This document shows, in pieces, positions 53,118 to 62,461 of a DNA stretch of 62,536 nucleotides. The stretch's first letter is position 1. Each line of letters opens with the position of its first letter. The notes below the pieces were generated by a model. That model searched no databases, was not told the DNA's origin, and saw only the letters and a list, made by a program, of their open reading frames with translations. Source of the DNA: Sunxiuqinia dokdonensis. GTDB lineage: Bacteria; Bacteroidota; Bacteroidia; Bacteroidales; Prolixibacteraceae. The position numbers and the translations under genes are program-made. The stretch is from assembly GCF_001270965.1 (NCBI RefSeq), contig NZ_LGIA01000153.1:1-62536 (forward strand), in the 5' to 3' direction.

Positions 53118-56100
53118 ATGAATACTTCGATTTTAAAAAATAGGGAACAAAGCACGGGATTGATCGTGGCAACGCTTGTGCTATGGCTTCTTTTGGCAGG
53201 GTGTGGGCTCGTTGGGTTTGCGGCTCAAAATGAAATGAGCTTCGATTCCTTTTCGCAGGAAGACGGACTGCCCAACAATCAAATCCAGAACATTTATCAA
53301 GATCAGAAAGGATGGATGTGGTTTGGAACGAGTCAGGGCTTGAGTCGTTTTGACGGATATCAGTTTGTCAATTTTGTACATTCGGAAGATGATAGCCTGA
53401 GTCTGAGCGGAACCTTGGTGCGGGTGATTTGTGAGGATCGTCGCGGCAATTTGCTGGTTGGAATGGAGAACGGTGGCTTGAATGTGTTTGATCGCGAGTT
53501 GGAAGTGTTTTATCACCCCTACGAAGATCATCCCCTGTTTAAGGACCGGGAAGTTTCAGTAAACGACATCCAGGAAGATGCGGACGGAACCCTTTGGCTG
53601 GGGACAAATCATGGTATTTTGTTGGTGGATACGCTGGGGCATGTGACCGCCGTTTCGCAGACTGACAATCATGTCGGGTTGAGTCTGGAGCTTGAGTTTG
53701 TGCGGGTACTTCAGTTTGACCAAACCGGAAAACTGTGGGCGGGAACCAATACCGGAGTTTTTATTGTCGATCCCCGCGACCTTTCTGTTGAGCCTTTTTC
53801 CTTGCCATTGAAAGAACAACGGGACGAGATATGGGAAATTTTTTTGGATCCCGAAGGTGCCATTTGGATTGGAACGTACTCGAACGGAGCATTTGTCGTG
53901 GAGCCGGGCTCGCACGAAGTAAAGCCCGTTAAGCTGGAGCCGGAATATGAGCGGACAGAAACCGTCCGGTCGATTGCGGTGGGTGCCTTTGGAAATTATT
54001 GGATCGGAACACGCGGTGGTTTGTATGTTTACCACAAGAAGGACGGGCTGACCGCTTTTTACAGGCATGACGGGCGGGAGCAAACGTCGTTGATTAATAA
54101 TTCGGTGCTGGATATTTTGCACGACAGGCGCGGCGAGACCTGGATTGGAACCCGCGGTGGGTTGAATTTGCTGGCCAAAAGCAAACAGGCGTTTCATAAT
54201 TTCAGTTCCCATCCTTCCGATAGAAGTGATAAGTACTTGAATAGCAGTATTGTTTATGCTTTTTGGATTGACGATGAGAACAAAATCTGGATTGGAACCG
54301 AAGATGGCGGTGTAAATATTTATGATCCGGAAACCGAATCCTACAGCTACCTGATGGCCAATCCCAACGATCCCAATTCGATTTCCCGAAACTGCATCAA
54401 AGCGTTTCAGAATGATCGTGACGGAAATTTGTGGATCGGAACGTTCCTGGGTGGAATTGATGTGTTGGATCTGGAAAGCGGTCAAATGCAGCATTTTAAG
54501 GCCGATCCCTCCACTGCCGGAACTTTGGCTGATAATCGGGTTTGGGATTTTTTGCTCGATGACGGCGGCAATATTTGGGTGGCAACATCGGCAGGAGTTG
54601 ACCGGTTTGACCCGAAAACAGGGCGATTTGTGCATTATCCGCAGTTGGCGGGCCAAGAGCAGGTGAATTGGATTGAACAGGATGCGTACAACAACATTTG
54701 GCTGGGAACAACTGATGAGGTGATTATTTACCACGCCGAAAGTAAGCAAGTGACACGCTTTGCCGAACATTCCCGGTCGTTTTTGGAGGACTCCAGTGGC
54801 CGTTTCTGGATTACCACGCTGGATCGGGGAATTGCGCAATACTCAAGCATTAGTGGGGCCATTCGCTACTACAATGTCGACGACGGCTTGTCGAACAACC
54901 AGGCGCTTTGCATGCTCGAAGACAACAACAAGAAGTTGTGGATCAGTACGTCCAATGGCTTGTCGAAGTTCGATCCGGTTCACGAAACGTTTCAGAATTA
55001 CACCAGTAAAGATGGTTTGCGGAATAATCAGTTTTCGTACGGCGCCGCCTATAAAAAAGACGATGGAAGCCTCTTGTTTGGAGGTGTTTCCGGCTTTAAC
55101 ATCTTCAATCCTTCTGAAGTGAAAAGCGAGGACAATGATGTTCCGCTTGTGCTGACTGATTTTCGGGTCTTCAATAAAAAAGTGGACATTGGGTCGGGAA
55201 GAAAGCCAATCTTGAGGAAAAGCATTTCAGAAACCAGCCACTTGGTTTTACCCTACGACCAGAATGTGTTTACCCTGGAGTTTGCTGCACTGAATTTTGT
55301 AAACAGCGAAAATAATCTGTACAGTTATTACCTCGAAGGTTTTGATAAAGAATGGAATGAACCCAGCAAAAGCCGGACAGCAACTTACACCAACCTAAAT
55401 CCGGATGATTATGTGCTGCGAATTAAACGTTTTGTGCCAGGGAACGAGGCTGCCGGAAATGAGTTGCAGCTGCTCATTACCGTTTTGCCGCCATTCTGGA
55501 AAACGGTTTGGTTCAGGAGCTTGATCCTGTTGGTTATTGGAGTTTTGATTTATTACCTGGTTCAGTTTTTTCTGTATCGCGAGAAAATAAAAAACGAGTT
55601 GATCCTGGAGCGGATGAAAGCACGGAAACTGCACGAGTTGGATATGTTGAAACTGAAGTTTTTTACAAATATTTCGCACGAAATTCGCACACCGCTCACC
55701 TTAATTCTAGCTCCCCTTGAAAAGCTGATTGCTCAAAAGTTGCCGCCGGAAGATGTGCGTGCCCATTTGGACATCATGTACCGAAACACCAAGCATCTGG
55801 ATCGGCTGATCAGCCAGCTGTTGGATTTCAGAAAACTCGAATCCGGTAACCTGAAACTGGAACTGCGCCAAGGCGATTTGGTCGGTTTTGTCGCCAATAT
55901 TGTTGAGTCTTTTCAGCCATATGCCGAAGAAAAAGGGATTCAGCTGAAATTTAAAAGCCTGAAGAAACATTTGATAACCAAGTTTGATACCGATAAAATT
56001 GAAAAGATTCTGAGCAATTTGCTGACCAACGCGTTCAAATTCACGGACAAAGGTGGGCGAATTTCAGTGAATCTCTCCTTGGTTTTCGACACCACCGAAG

Positions 56101-57230
56101 AAGATTTGTCGAGTGAAAATCCGGATCAGGAATACATAGAAATTACAGTGCGCGACACCGGCCAGGGTATTTCTCAAACCAATGCGTCAAAAATTTTCAA
56201 CCGCTTTTTTCAGGCCAACGAAAAAGAAGTGCAGACCGGTGCCGGCATCGGCCTTTCCTTTGTCAAGGAATTGGTGAAACTGCACCGGGGCGAGATATTT
56301 GTAGTCAGCAAGCCCGGCAAAGGAAGTAAGTTCACAGTCCGCATTCCTTTCGAGAAAGAGCGCGCCGACGCCTTGCCGGTAAATGGTGTTGAGCACGAAA
56401 CGCCCAGCGAGGCCTTGGACGTTGCCGATCAGCCAGCTGTCGACTCTTTAAACTCACGCATCATGCTTGTTGTAGAAGATAATCAGGATGTGCGAACCCT
56501 AATCCGAAGTCATTTTGCACCGAAATACCAGGTGCTTGAAGCCAGCGATGGGCGCGAGGGCTGGAATCTGGCGTTAGAGGCTGTGCCCGATGTAATTGTC
56601 AGCGATGTGTTGATGCCTGATGTGGATGGCTATGAGTTTTGTAAAAAAGTGAAAAAGGACGAACGTACCTCCCATATCCCTGTTCTGCTGCTTACGGCGC
56701 TTCATTCCAAAGAACACGAAATAAAAGGCCTTTCGAGCGGAGCAGACGACTACATCACCAAGCCATTTGATTTATCAATTTTGCAGACCAAGATCGATAA
56801 TATGCTGTCGATTCGCGATTCGTTGAAACAGAAATATTCCGGAGAAATTACGCTTCAACCACGCAATATTATCATTTCATCGCCCGAGGAGAAGTTTTTA
56901 CACAGGGCCGTCGAAGTTGTGGAAAACAACATTGCTGATGCTGATTTGGATATTGAGCGCTTTGCGCAGGAGGTGGGGGTTAGCCGAATGCAGCTTTATC
57001 GGAAATTGAATGCCTTGACAGATATGACGGTCAAAGAGTTTATCCGCAGCATCCGGTTAAAACGGGCAAGCCAGTTAATTATGCAGGAAAAAATGACCGT
57101 GAGTGAAATTGCCTATGCCGTAGGTTTCAAGGATATGTCGCATTTCAGAAAGTGCTTTCGCCAAATGTACGGGATGACCGCTACGGAATACAAGCAGAAA
57201 AAACTGAAGGAGCAATCAGACGAGGCTTGA
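53118..57230 (+). CDS. Hybrid two-component system protein (HTCS) with AraC output
   Basis: 1370 aa from the ATG at 53118, which has GGGGAGGG just before it. Order: signal/anchor segment, then a two-bladed propeller sensor made of many copies of a WxGT-type repeat (for example GWMWFGTSQGLSRFD, IWIGTEDGGVNIYD) to about residue 690, a Y_Y_Y domain (~725-795), a membrane helix (~808-828), HisKA with ISHEIRTPLTLIL (~855), HATPase_c (~960-1085), a receiver with VSDVLMPDVDG (~1175), and an AraC-type HTH at the end. HTCS proteins sense a periplasmic ligand, usually a glycan piece, and activate nearby polysaccharide utilisation loci. No SusC/SusD or glycoside hydrolase gene is in the window, so it is an orphan here. 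Confidence 0.96.
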   Translation: MNTSILKNREQSTGLIVATLVLWLLLAGCGLVGFAAQNEMSFDSFSQEDGLPNNQIQNIYQDQKGWMWFGTSQGLSRFDGYQFVNFVHSEDDSLSLSGTLVRVICEDRRGNLLVGMENGGLNVFDRELEVFYHPYEDHPLFKDREVSVNDIQEDADGTLWLGTNHGILLVDTLGHVTAVSQTDNHVGLSLELEFVRVLQFDQTGKLWAGTNTGVFIVDPRDLSVEPFSLPLKEQRDEIWEIFLDPEGAIWIGTYSNGAFVVEPGSHEVKPVKLEPEYERTETVRSIAVGAFGNYWIGTRGGLYVYHKKDGLTAFYRHDGREQTSLINNSVLDILHDRRGETWIGTRGGLNLLAKSKQAFHNFSSHPSDRSDKYLNSSIVYAFWIDDENKIWIGTEDGGVNIYDPETESYSYLMANPNDPNSISRNCIKAFQNDRDGNLWIGTFLGGIDVLDLESGQMQHFKADPSTAGTLADNRVWDFLLDDGGNIWVATSAGVDRFDPKTGRFVHYPQLAGQEQVNWIEQDAYNNIWLGTTDEVIIYHAESKQVTRFAEHSRSFLEDSSGRFWITTLDRGIAQYSSISGAIRYYNVDDGLSNNQALCMLEDNNKKLWISTSNGLSKFDPVHETFQNYTSKDGLRNNQFSYGAAYKKDDGSLLFGGVSGFNIFNPSEVKSEDNDVPLVLTDFRVFNKKVDIGSGRKPILRKSISETSHLVLPYDQNVFTLEFAALNFVNSENNLYSYYLEGFDKEWNEPSKSRTATYTNLNPDDYVLRIKRFVPGNEAAGNELQLLITVLPPFWKTVWFRSLILLVIGVLIYYLVQFFLYREKIKNELILERMKARKLHELDMLKLKFFTNISHEIRTPLTLILAPLEKLIAQKLPPEDVRAHLDIMYRNTKHLDRLISQLLDFRKLESGNLKLELRQGDLVGFVANIVESFQPYAEEKGIQLKFKSLKKHLITKFDTDKIEKILSNLLTNAFKFTDKGGRISVNLSLVFDTTEEDLSSENPDQEYIEITVRDTGQGISQTNASKIFNRFFQANEKEVQTGAGIGLSFVKELVKLHRGEIFVVSKPGKGSKFTVRIPFEKERADALPVNGVEHETPSEALDVADQPAVDSLNSRIMLVVEDNQDVRTLIRSHFAPKYQVLEASDGREGWNLALEAVPDVIVSDVLMPDVDGYEFCKKVKKDERTSHIPVLLLTALHSKEHEIKGLSSGADDYITKPFDLSILQTKIDNMLSIRDSLKQKYSGEITLQPRNIIISSPEEKFLHRAVEVVENNIADADLDIERFAQEVGVSRMQLYRKLNALTDMTVKEFIRSIRLKRASQLIMQEKMTVSEIAYAVGFKDMSHFRKCFRQMYGMTATEYKQKKLKEQSDEA

Positions 57231-57283
57231 AACCACGAACGCTTGTTTTCGACATAAAAAGCGAATGGAGGCTTTGTGCGAAA

Positions 57284-57484
57284 TCAGACTCCTGCCTTAA
57301 AAACCTGGTCCAGGTTCTTCTGAAGTGAGTCGATTTTTAAAGACTGAATTTCGGTGTTGGCATGCGGTTTTTGAAGTGCATCAATGTCCATCTTTTCTGT
57401 TGTGTTATGCCACGTCCGGTAAAGTGTGGCGTAAACAATCAGGCAAAACAAAAGGGCCAAAAAGTAATAATCTCTCTTCTTCAT
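57284..57484 (-). CDS. Small single-helix membrane protein
   Basis: 66 aa from the ATG at 57484; the open frame runs 40 codons further but the MKKRDYYFLALLF start is the natural one. Basic start, one membrane helix (about 5-24), then a polar periplasmic segment with a short Leu-rich amphipathic part (SLKIDSLQKNLDQVF). I recognise no family. It lies between the HTCS and the tRNA methyltransferase genes on the opposite strand to both. Confidence 0.55.
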   Translation of the reverse strand: MKKRDYYFLALLFCLIVYATLYRTWHNTTEKMDIDALQKPHANTEIQSLKIDSLQKNLDQVFKAGV

Positions 57485-57675
57485 GCTTGTTTTAAATTTC
57501 TTAGACGTTCCGCTTTCATTTTTAGCGCGTGCAAAAGTAGACAAAGAGTTGATTGAAGATCTTCGCACTTGAAAAATCATTGGCAAAGGCATCCGAATTA
57601 ACAATGAGGTAATATTTGCATGCGCCTGTTTTATGCGTTTATTTTGCAGAAATTGAACAGGTCAACACATCAAAA

Positions 57676-58386
57676 ATGGGACGAAATAATTTTTTTCAGT
57701 TTAAGCAATTTATTGTTATTCAGGAGAAAGCGGCCATGAAAGTCGGAATTGACGGCGTTTTACTTGGTTCGTGGGCCCGGCTGAACGGGGCAGAACACGT
57801 GTTGGATGTGGGGACCGGAACCGGCTTGCTTTCGCTGATGGCGGCCCAGCGTTCGGGCGCCATGGTTGACGCTGTTGAACTGGAAGCCGATGCTGCCATG
57901 GAAGCCCGGCTGAATTTTCAGCAGTCGAAATGGGCTTTGCGAATCCGCTTGACAGTTGGTGCGTTTCAGGCGTTTCAAGCCGATAAGAAGTACGATCACA
58001 TCCTGTGCAATCCGCCATTCTTTGATAACTCACAGAAATCCAATGATCAGAAACGAACCCAGGCCCGGCATTCGGATAGCTTAAGTTTGAAAGAACTGCT
58101 GGAGGGAGCCAGCCGGTTGCTGGCAGAACACGGTAAAATGAGTTTGATTTTGCCGGCTGATAAGGAATTGCGACTGTTTGAGCTGGCTTCGGCCTTGAAT
58201 CTGTATGTGGTTCGCATCACAAAGGTGGCATCGGACGAAAGCCGGACTGCTCACCGCATATTGGCCGAACTGTGCCGGAAGCCGGCGGAATTATTGGAGT
58301 CTGACTTGGTGATTCGTGATCAGGCAACTGGTGAATATTCAGCAGCATATCGCCAGTTGACCAAAGATTTTTACCTTGCTTTTTAG
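57676..58386 (+). CDS. tRNA1(Val) A37 N6-methyltransferase family protein
   Basis: 236 aa from the ATG at 57676; twenty upstream codons in the frame look non-coding. Begins MGRNNFFQFKQFIV, as in the YfiC/TrmN6 family. SAM-binding motif LDVGTGTGLLSLM and the amino-methyltransferase motif CNPPFFDN (NPPF) are present. It should methylate N6 of A37 in tRNA-Val or a similar tRNA. Two other tRNA position-37 modifiers, miaB and mtaB, lie 2 kb downstream. Confidence 0.93.
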   Translation: MGRNNFFQFKQFIVIQEKAAMKVGIDGVLLGSWARLNGAEHVLDVGTGTGLLSLMAAQRSGAMVDAVELEADAAMEARLNFQQSKWALRIRLTVGAFQAFQADKKYDHILCNPPFFDNSQKSNDQKRTQARHSDSLSLKELLEGASRLLAEHGKMSLILPADKELRLFELASALNLYVVRITKVASDESRTAHRILAELCRKPAELLESDLVIRDQATGEYSAAYRQLTKDFYLAF

Positions 58387-58390
58387 CACA

Positions 58391-58894
58391 CTAAATCAAG
58401 GTAACAAAAGGAGAAAAGGTTTTGTCCATTTTCTTAGCGAAGTTTCGAATGGCTTCGTGATCTATTCTGCTTACGGTTTGCTCTACTTTGGCTACTTTTC
58501 GCACAATCAGTTTTTCGAAAAAGCGCATTTTTTCAAAGTTGAATTCGCCGCCTAAAATGGCTTCTGATTTAGCATATTGATGTAGCTTTTCGGGAAAGGC
58601 ATTTTCGAGTTGCTGAAAGGCTTGATCCCCTTCGTACATGCAGCAGATGAAAAGGCCAAGTTGCTTGTATCCGAGTTTTTCTGTGTTGATGGTGCAAAAA
58701 TCACGAATTTTCCGTTGAATTTGTCCGGCGTGGATCGATCCTCCTACGATTACCCGGTCATAGTCTTGGAAATCAGGATCTTGGTCTTCTTTGAGGTTTT
58801 TAATGGTCACCTCTCCATTGAGTTGTTCTGCCAACTCGTGCACAACTTGTGTGGTGCATCCGTGGGTTGACATATAAATGATGAGTGTCTTCAT
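58391..58894 (-). CDS. Flavodoxin-like protein (HemG-type)
   Basis: 167 aa. The FMN phosphate loop is in IYMSTHGCTTQVV at the N-terminus, followed by YDRVIVGGSIHAGQIQRKI and GLFICCMYEGD, as in HemG-type flavodoxin domain proteins. HemG oxidises protoporphyrinogen IX, but flavodoxin-domain proteins of this size also have other roles, and no haem genes lie near. Convergent with the methyltransferase, 4 bp apart. Confidence 0.85.
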   Translation of the reverse strand: MKTLIIYMSTHGCTTQVVHELAEQLNGEVTIKNLKEDQDPDFQDYDRVIVGGSIHAGQIQRKIRDFCTINTEKLGYKQLGLFICCMYEGDQAFQQLENAFPEKLHQYAKSEAILGGEFNFEKMRFFEKLIVRKVAKVEQTVSRIDHEAIRNFAKKMDKTFSPFVTLI

Positions 58895-59024
58895 GAATGG
58901 AGATTTTCTATCAAAAATAGGACAATTGCAAGAAACAAACGGCTTTTTTATCGGTTAAGTTAAGATTATAATCGGTTTGCAGAGATAATTTCAGATTCCA
59001 ATGTCTTTTTTGGTTGAAATACAT

Positions 59025-59032
59025 TACCTTTG
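59025..59032 (+). promoter_or_regulatory. Promoter -7 element for the FNR-like reductase gene
   Basis: TACCTTTG, exact TAnnTTTG match followed by CAGCCC, with a predicted start near 59038 and a leader of about 15 nt to the ATG at 59053. An ATG at 59014 lies upstream of this promoter and is therefore unlikely. Confidence 0.55.
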
Positions 59033-59052
59033 CAGCCCAAAATAGAGATGCT

Positions 59053-59733
59053 ATGTCGATAGAAGTTATGCAAGCAATTAAGATTGATGAAAGTTTTTAC
59101 AAAGTGAAAGAGGTCAGGAGACTAACGGATGAAACTTTCTCGCTGCGCCTGCCCAAAAGCCGTTTTGCGTTTAAGGCCGGACAGCACATTTCGCTTGGTA
59201 TTCAAGGCGATTATCAAAGCCGCGAATATTCCATTTACAGCGGCGAAAATGATGAGCATTTGGAAGTGTTGGTGAAGGAAGTGAAAGAAGGTTATTTTTC
59301 TCCCAAGCTGAGCCATTTGAAGCCCGGCGACCTGGTTGAGGTGAATGGTCCGTTTGGCAAATTCCGGATCGATGAAAAAAAGATCAACGACCATAAATTT
59401 GTCTTTATCGCCAGCGGAACCGGAATTGCTCCGTTTCGCAGCATGGTACGCACTTATCCGCAGCTGGATTACCAGATTGTGCATGGCGTGCGATACGGAC
59501 ACGAGGCATACGACAAAGAGGAGTACGATGCCGAACGCCATATTTTGTGCACCACAGGCGACAAAACCGGCCAGGTGCATGGACGCTTGACGAAGTATCT
59601 GAAAAAGACGACCTTTGATAAAACCACGCAGTTTTATCTGTGCGGAAATAGTAATATGATTTTTGATGCGTTGGAGTTGTTGAAAAACAAAGGCTTCGAT
59701 CGCGATCAGGTTCATTGTGAAGTCTATTTCTAG
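59053..59733 (+). CDS. Ferredoxin/flavodoxin-NADP+ reductase-like flavoprotein
   Basis: 226 aa from the ATG at 59053 (an ATG at 59068 is also possible). FAD-binding RxYS in SREYSIYS, then NAD(P)-binding ASGTGIAPF and the C-terminal YLCGNSNMIFDALE...CEVYF, the ferredoxin-NADP reductase family layout. It moves electrons between NAD(P)H and ferredoxin or flavodoxin. The convergent flavodoxin-like neighbour could be a partner, but that is inference. It may also supply electrons to the radical SAM enzymes encoded downstream. Confidence 0.9.
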   Translation: MSIEVMQAIKIDESFYKVKEVRRLTDETFSLRLPKSRFAFKAGQHISLGIQGDYQSREYSIYSGENDEHLEVLVKEVKEGYFSPKLSHLKPGDLVEVNGPFGKFRIDEKKINDHKFVFIASGTGIAPFRSMVRTYPQLDYQIVHGVRYGHEAYDKEEYDAERHILCTTGDKTGQVHGRLTKYLKKTTFDKTTQFYLCGNSNMIFDALELLKNKGFDRDQVHCEVYF

Positions 59734-59813
59734 GGAGTCCCTTGTCACGCAGAAGAGGACCTATTGTTCTCTGCTTTACAATGTTTTGGAATTTGAAATG
59801 TGAAATTTAATCG

Positions 59814-61166
59814 ATGAAGTACCACTTAATTACACTGGGTTGTCAAATGAACCTGTCGGACAGCGAGCGTGTGAGCGCCGTGTTGGAACAGATGGGTTAT
59901 GAGCGGACAGAAAATGAGGAGGAAGCAACCTTGTTGGGCATGCTGGCTTGTTCAGTCCGGCAAAAGCCAATTGATAAAGTGTACAACAAAATTGCCCAAT
60001 GGAACCGGGCAAAAAACAAGCGCAACCTGATTACCTTTATTTCGGGTTGTATTTTGCCGGCTGACAAAGAAAAGTTTCTGAAGCTTTTTGATTTGATATT
60101 CCCAATGAGCGAGTTAAGCCAGCTGCCCGACATGATTCGCAACTATGGCGTGGTGAATGCCGCATCGTTGCAAGCACCTCAACCAGTGATGCCAAAAAAT
60201 GAGCACATTGTGGATCTGTGGCACATCAAACCCAAATACGAATCAACCTACGAAGCCTTTGTGCCGATTCAGAATGGCTGCGATAAATTTTGTACTTTTT
60301 GTGCCGTTCCTTACACGCGTGGGCGCGAAGTGTCCCGTCCTTCCGTAGATATTTTGCAGGAGGTGCAGCATTTGGTTAGCCAAGGTTACAAGTCCATCAC
60401 CTTGCTGGGGCAAAATGTCAATTCGTACGGGCTGGATAAACATGGAGAAGAAATCAATTTTGCCGAGCTGTTGAGGCAGATTGGCGAATTCGGAAAGCGT
60501 TCGGATGAAGAATTCTGGGTGTATTTCACTTCGCCTCACCCGCAGGATATGGGCCGCGACGTGATTGAAGTGATCGCGGAATACCCCTGCTTGGCCAAGC
60601 AAATTCACCTGCCCATGCAAAGTGGCGACGAAAAAGTGTTGATTAAAATGAACCGGCGCCACTCGATGGACAAATACCGGAAAATCGTGGAAGATATCCG
60701 CGAATTGATTCCGCAGGCCACCTTGTTTACCGACATTATTGTTGGTTTTACAGCCGAAGGCGAAGCAGAATTTCAAAATACAATTTCAGCCATGAACGAA
60801 TTCCACTTCAACATGGCCTACATTGCCATGTACTCGCCTCGTCCGGGAGCGGCCAGTTACCGATGGGAAGATGAAGTGTCGCAGGAGGTGAAGAAAGATC
60901 GCTTTCATCGCTTGTCCGAAGTGATGAAAACGCACACACGTCGCTATAATGAGCAACTGGTCGGGAAAACCCTGCGTTTGCTGGTCAATGGAACTGATCG
61001 GAAAACCGGTTTCAGTACCGGCCTCACCGAAGGAAAACTGAATGTTCGGCTCGATCGGAAAGCGCCGGAGTTAAAAGGAAAGATTGTGGATGTGAGAATC
61101 ACTTCGGCTGCCGATTTCTCGTTGAGTGGCGAGTTGATTCTAAAGGAAGAACAGGTAGAGTTATGA
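59814..61166 (+). CDS. miaB: tRNA i6A37 methylthiotransferase MiaB (divergent)
   Basis: 450 aa. Methylthiotransferase layout: N-terminal UPF0004 domain with the auxiliary-cluster cysteines in LGCQMN (Cys10), LACSVRQ (Cys46) and SGC (about Cys80), then radical SAM with GCDKFCTFCAV (CxxxCxxC, about 152-162) and a C-terminal TRAM domain. It adds a methylthio group to i6A37 of tRNA. The LLGMLACSVRQ block differs from the usual FLNTCSIRDNA form of Bacteroidota MiaB. It overlaps mtaB by 4 bp (ATGA), so translation is coupled. RimO is excluded by the sequence around the first cysteines. Confidence 0.88.
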   Translation: MKYHLITLGCQMNLSDSERVSAVLEQMGYERTENEEEATLLGMLACSVRQKPIDKVYNKIAQWNRAKNKRNLITFISGCILPADKEKFLKLFDLIFPMSELSQLPDMIRNYGVVNAASLQAPQPVMPKNEHIVDLWHIKPKYESTYEAFVPIQNGCDKFCTFCAVPYTRGREVSRPSVDILQEVQHLVSQGYKSITLLGQNVNSYGLDKHGEEINFAELLRQIGEFGKRSDEEFWVYFTSPHPQDMGRDVIEVIAEYPCLAKQIHLPMQSGDEKVLIKMNRRHSMDKYRKIVEDIRELIPQATLFTDIIVGFTAEGEAEFQNTISAMNEFHFNMAYIAMYSPRPGAASYRWEDEVSQEVKKDRFHRLSEVMKTHTRRYNEQLVGKTLRLLVNGTDRKTGFSTGLTEGKLNVRLDRKAPELKGKIVDVRITSAADFSLSGELILKEEQVEL

Positions 61167-62461
61167 ACACAGGAAGGAAAAAAGTAGCCTTTAAAACATT
61201 GGGTTGCCGGTTGAATCAATATGAAACCGACGCCTTGGTTTCTGATTTTGACCAGGCCGGATACGAGATTGTTGATTTTAAGGATGCGGCGGATGTGGTG
61301 GTGGTCAACACCTGCACAGTCACCAATCAAAGCGATCAAAAATCGCGGAATGTCATCAGTCAGGCCGCCCGGAATAACCTTGGATCGATGGTGGTGGTTA
61401 CAGGCTGTATGGCCAATAACTACAAGGAAAAGCTGGAAAACCAGCGGAAAATCACATATGTGGTTGACAACGAACGAAAAGCCAGCATTCGGCAGTTGGT
61501 CGATGCTCATTTTCAGGGCGAAATCCTCCATCCTTCAAACCTGGAAGGCGATGTTTTTCAGTTTAGTACTGTTGATAAAAGTTTACATACCCGAAGTTCC
61601 ATTAAGATTCAGGATGGCTGCGACAATTTCTGTACTTTTTGTATCATCCCCAAAGTGCGTGGAAGAGCAGTAAGCCGGCCGTTGCCTCAGATTATTGAAA
61701 ATGTAAAGAATACGCTGGCTAATGGCTTTAAAGAGTTGGTCATTACCGGGGTCAATATTGGGCGCTACGAGTGGGAAGATCAGCGCTTTGAAGACGTGCT
61801 GGAGGCAATTTTAAATGTTCCCGGCGATTTCCGTGTTCGGATTTCTTCACTTGAACCCGATGGTTTTGGCGATCGGTTTTATGATCTGTTCGAACACCCC
61901 AAGCTGGCACCACATCTGCATTTGTGCTTGCAAAGCGGAGCCGACAAGGTCTTGCTTCGCATGCGCCGGATGTATGATTATGCGCGGTTTGCTGAGATTG
62001 TTGATCGATTCCGCAGTCGATGGCCCGATTTTAATTTCACAACCGACCTCATTGTTGGGTTTCCCGGCGAAACGGACGAAGATTTTCAGGAAAGCGTGCG
62101 TTCAATCAATCGGTTTCAGTTCAGCCATGTTCATACCTTTAAGTATTCGGTTCGAAAAGGAACGCGGGCCGAGCGGATGGATGAGCAGATACCAGAGCCC
62201 GTGAAAACAGACCGTTCTGCGAAGTTGCGCGAAGCGTCGGAGAAAATGCGGGCTGACTACTTGGAGCGTTTCGTTGGAAGAGAACAAACCGTGTTGGTTG
62301 AGAAAGTTGATTCGCGTGGTTTTGCTTCGGGTTATGGAGAGCACTACGTGCCTGTCCGGTTTAAAGCAGAAGGCATCGATAAAAATACCTTTCACAAAGT
62401 GCGAATGACCGGAATGGCGGGCGAAGGGGAAGACGTGTATTTGCTGGGAGAATTAGACTAA
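61163..62461 (+). CDS. mtaB: tRNA t6A37 methylthiotransferase MtaB
   Basis: 432 aa. Starts with KVAFKTLGCRLNQYETDAL, the MtaB signature, then NTCTVTNQSDQKSRN (second Cys) and VTGCMANN (third). The radical SAM motif is GCDNFCTFCIIP, followed by VRGRAVSRP and a C-terminal TRAM-like domain. It converts t6A37 to ms2t6A37 in ANN-decoding tRNAs. It overlaps miaB, pairing two methylthiotransferases for the same tRNA position. The remaining 75 bp of the window after its stop show nothing recognisable. Confidence 0.96.
   Translation: MNTGRKKVAFKTLGCRLNQYETDALVSDFDQAGYEIVDFKDAADVVVVNTCTVTNQSDQKSRNVISQAARNNLGSMVVVTGCMANNYKEKLENQRKITYVVDNERKASIRQLVDAHFQGEILHPSNLEGDVFQFSTVDKSLHTRSSIKIQDGCDNFCTFCIIPKVRGRAVSRPLPQIIENVKNTLANGFKELVITGVNIGRYEWEDQRFEDVLEAILNVPGDFRVRISSLEPDGFGDRFYDLFEHPKLAPHLHLCLQSGADKVLLRMRRMYDYARFAEIVDRFRSRWPDFNFTTDLIVGFPGETDEDFQESVRSINRFQFSHVHTFKYSVRKGTRAERMDEQIPEPVKTDRSAKLREASEKMRADYLERFVGREQTVLVEKVDSRGFASGYGEHYVPVRFKAEGIDKNTFHKVRMTGMAGEGEDVYLLGELD

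Noticed and set aside
52819-53172. 117-codon minus-strand frame upstream of the HTCS gene
   Set aside because: It covers the operator and promoters, overlaps the HTCS N-terminus, and has no signal, domain or sensible composition.
53556-54839. 427-codon minus-strand frame
   Set aside because: Antisense to the propeller region of the HTCS gene. The repeat structure of the sense gene keeps the opposite frame open.
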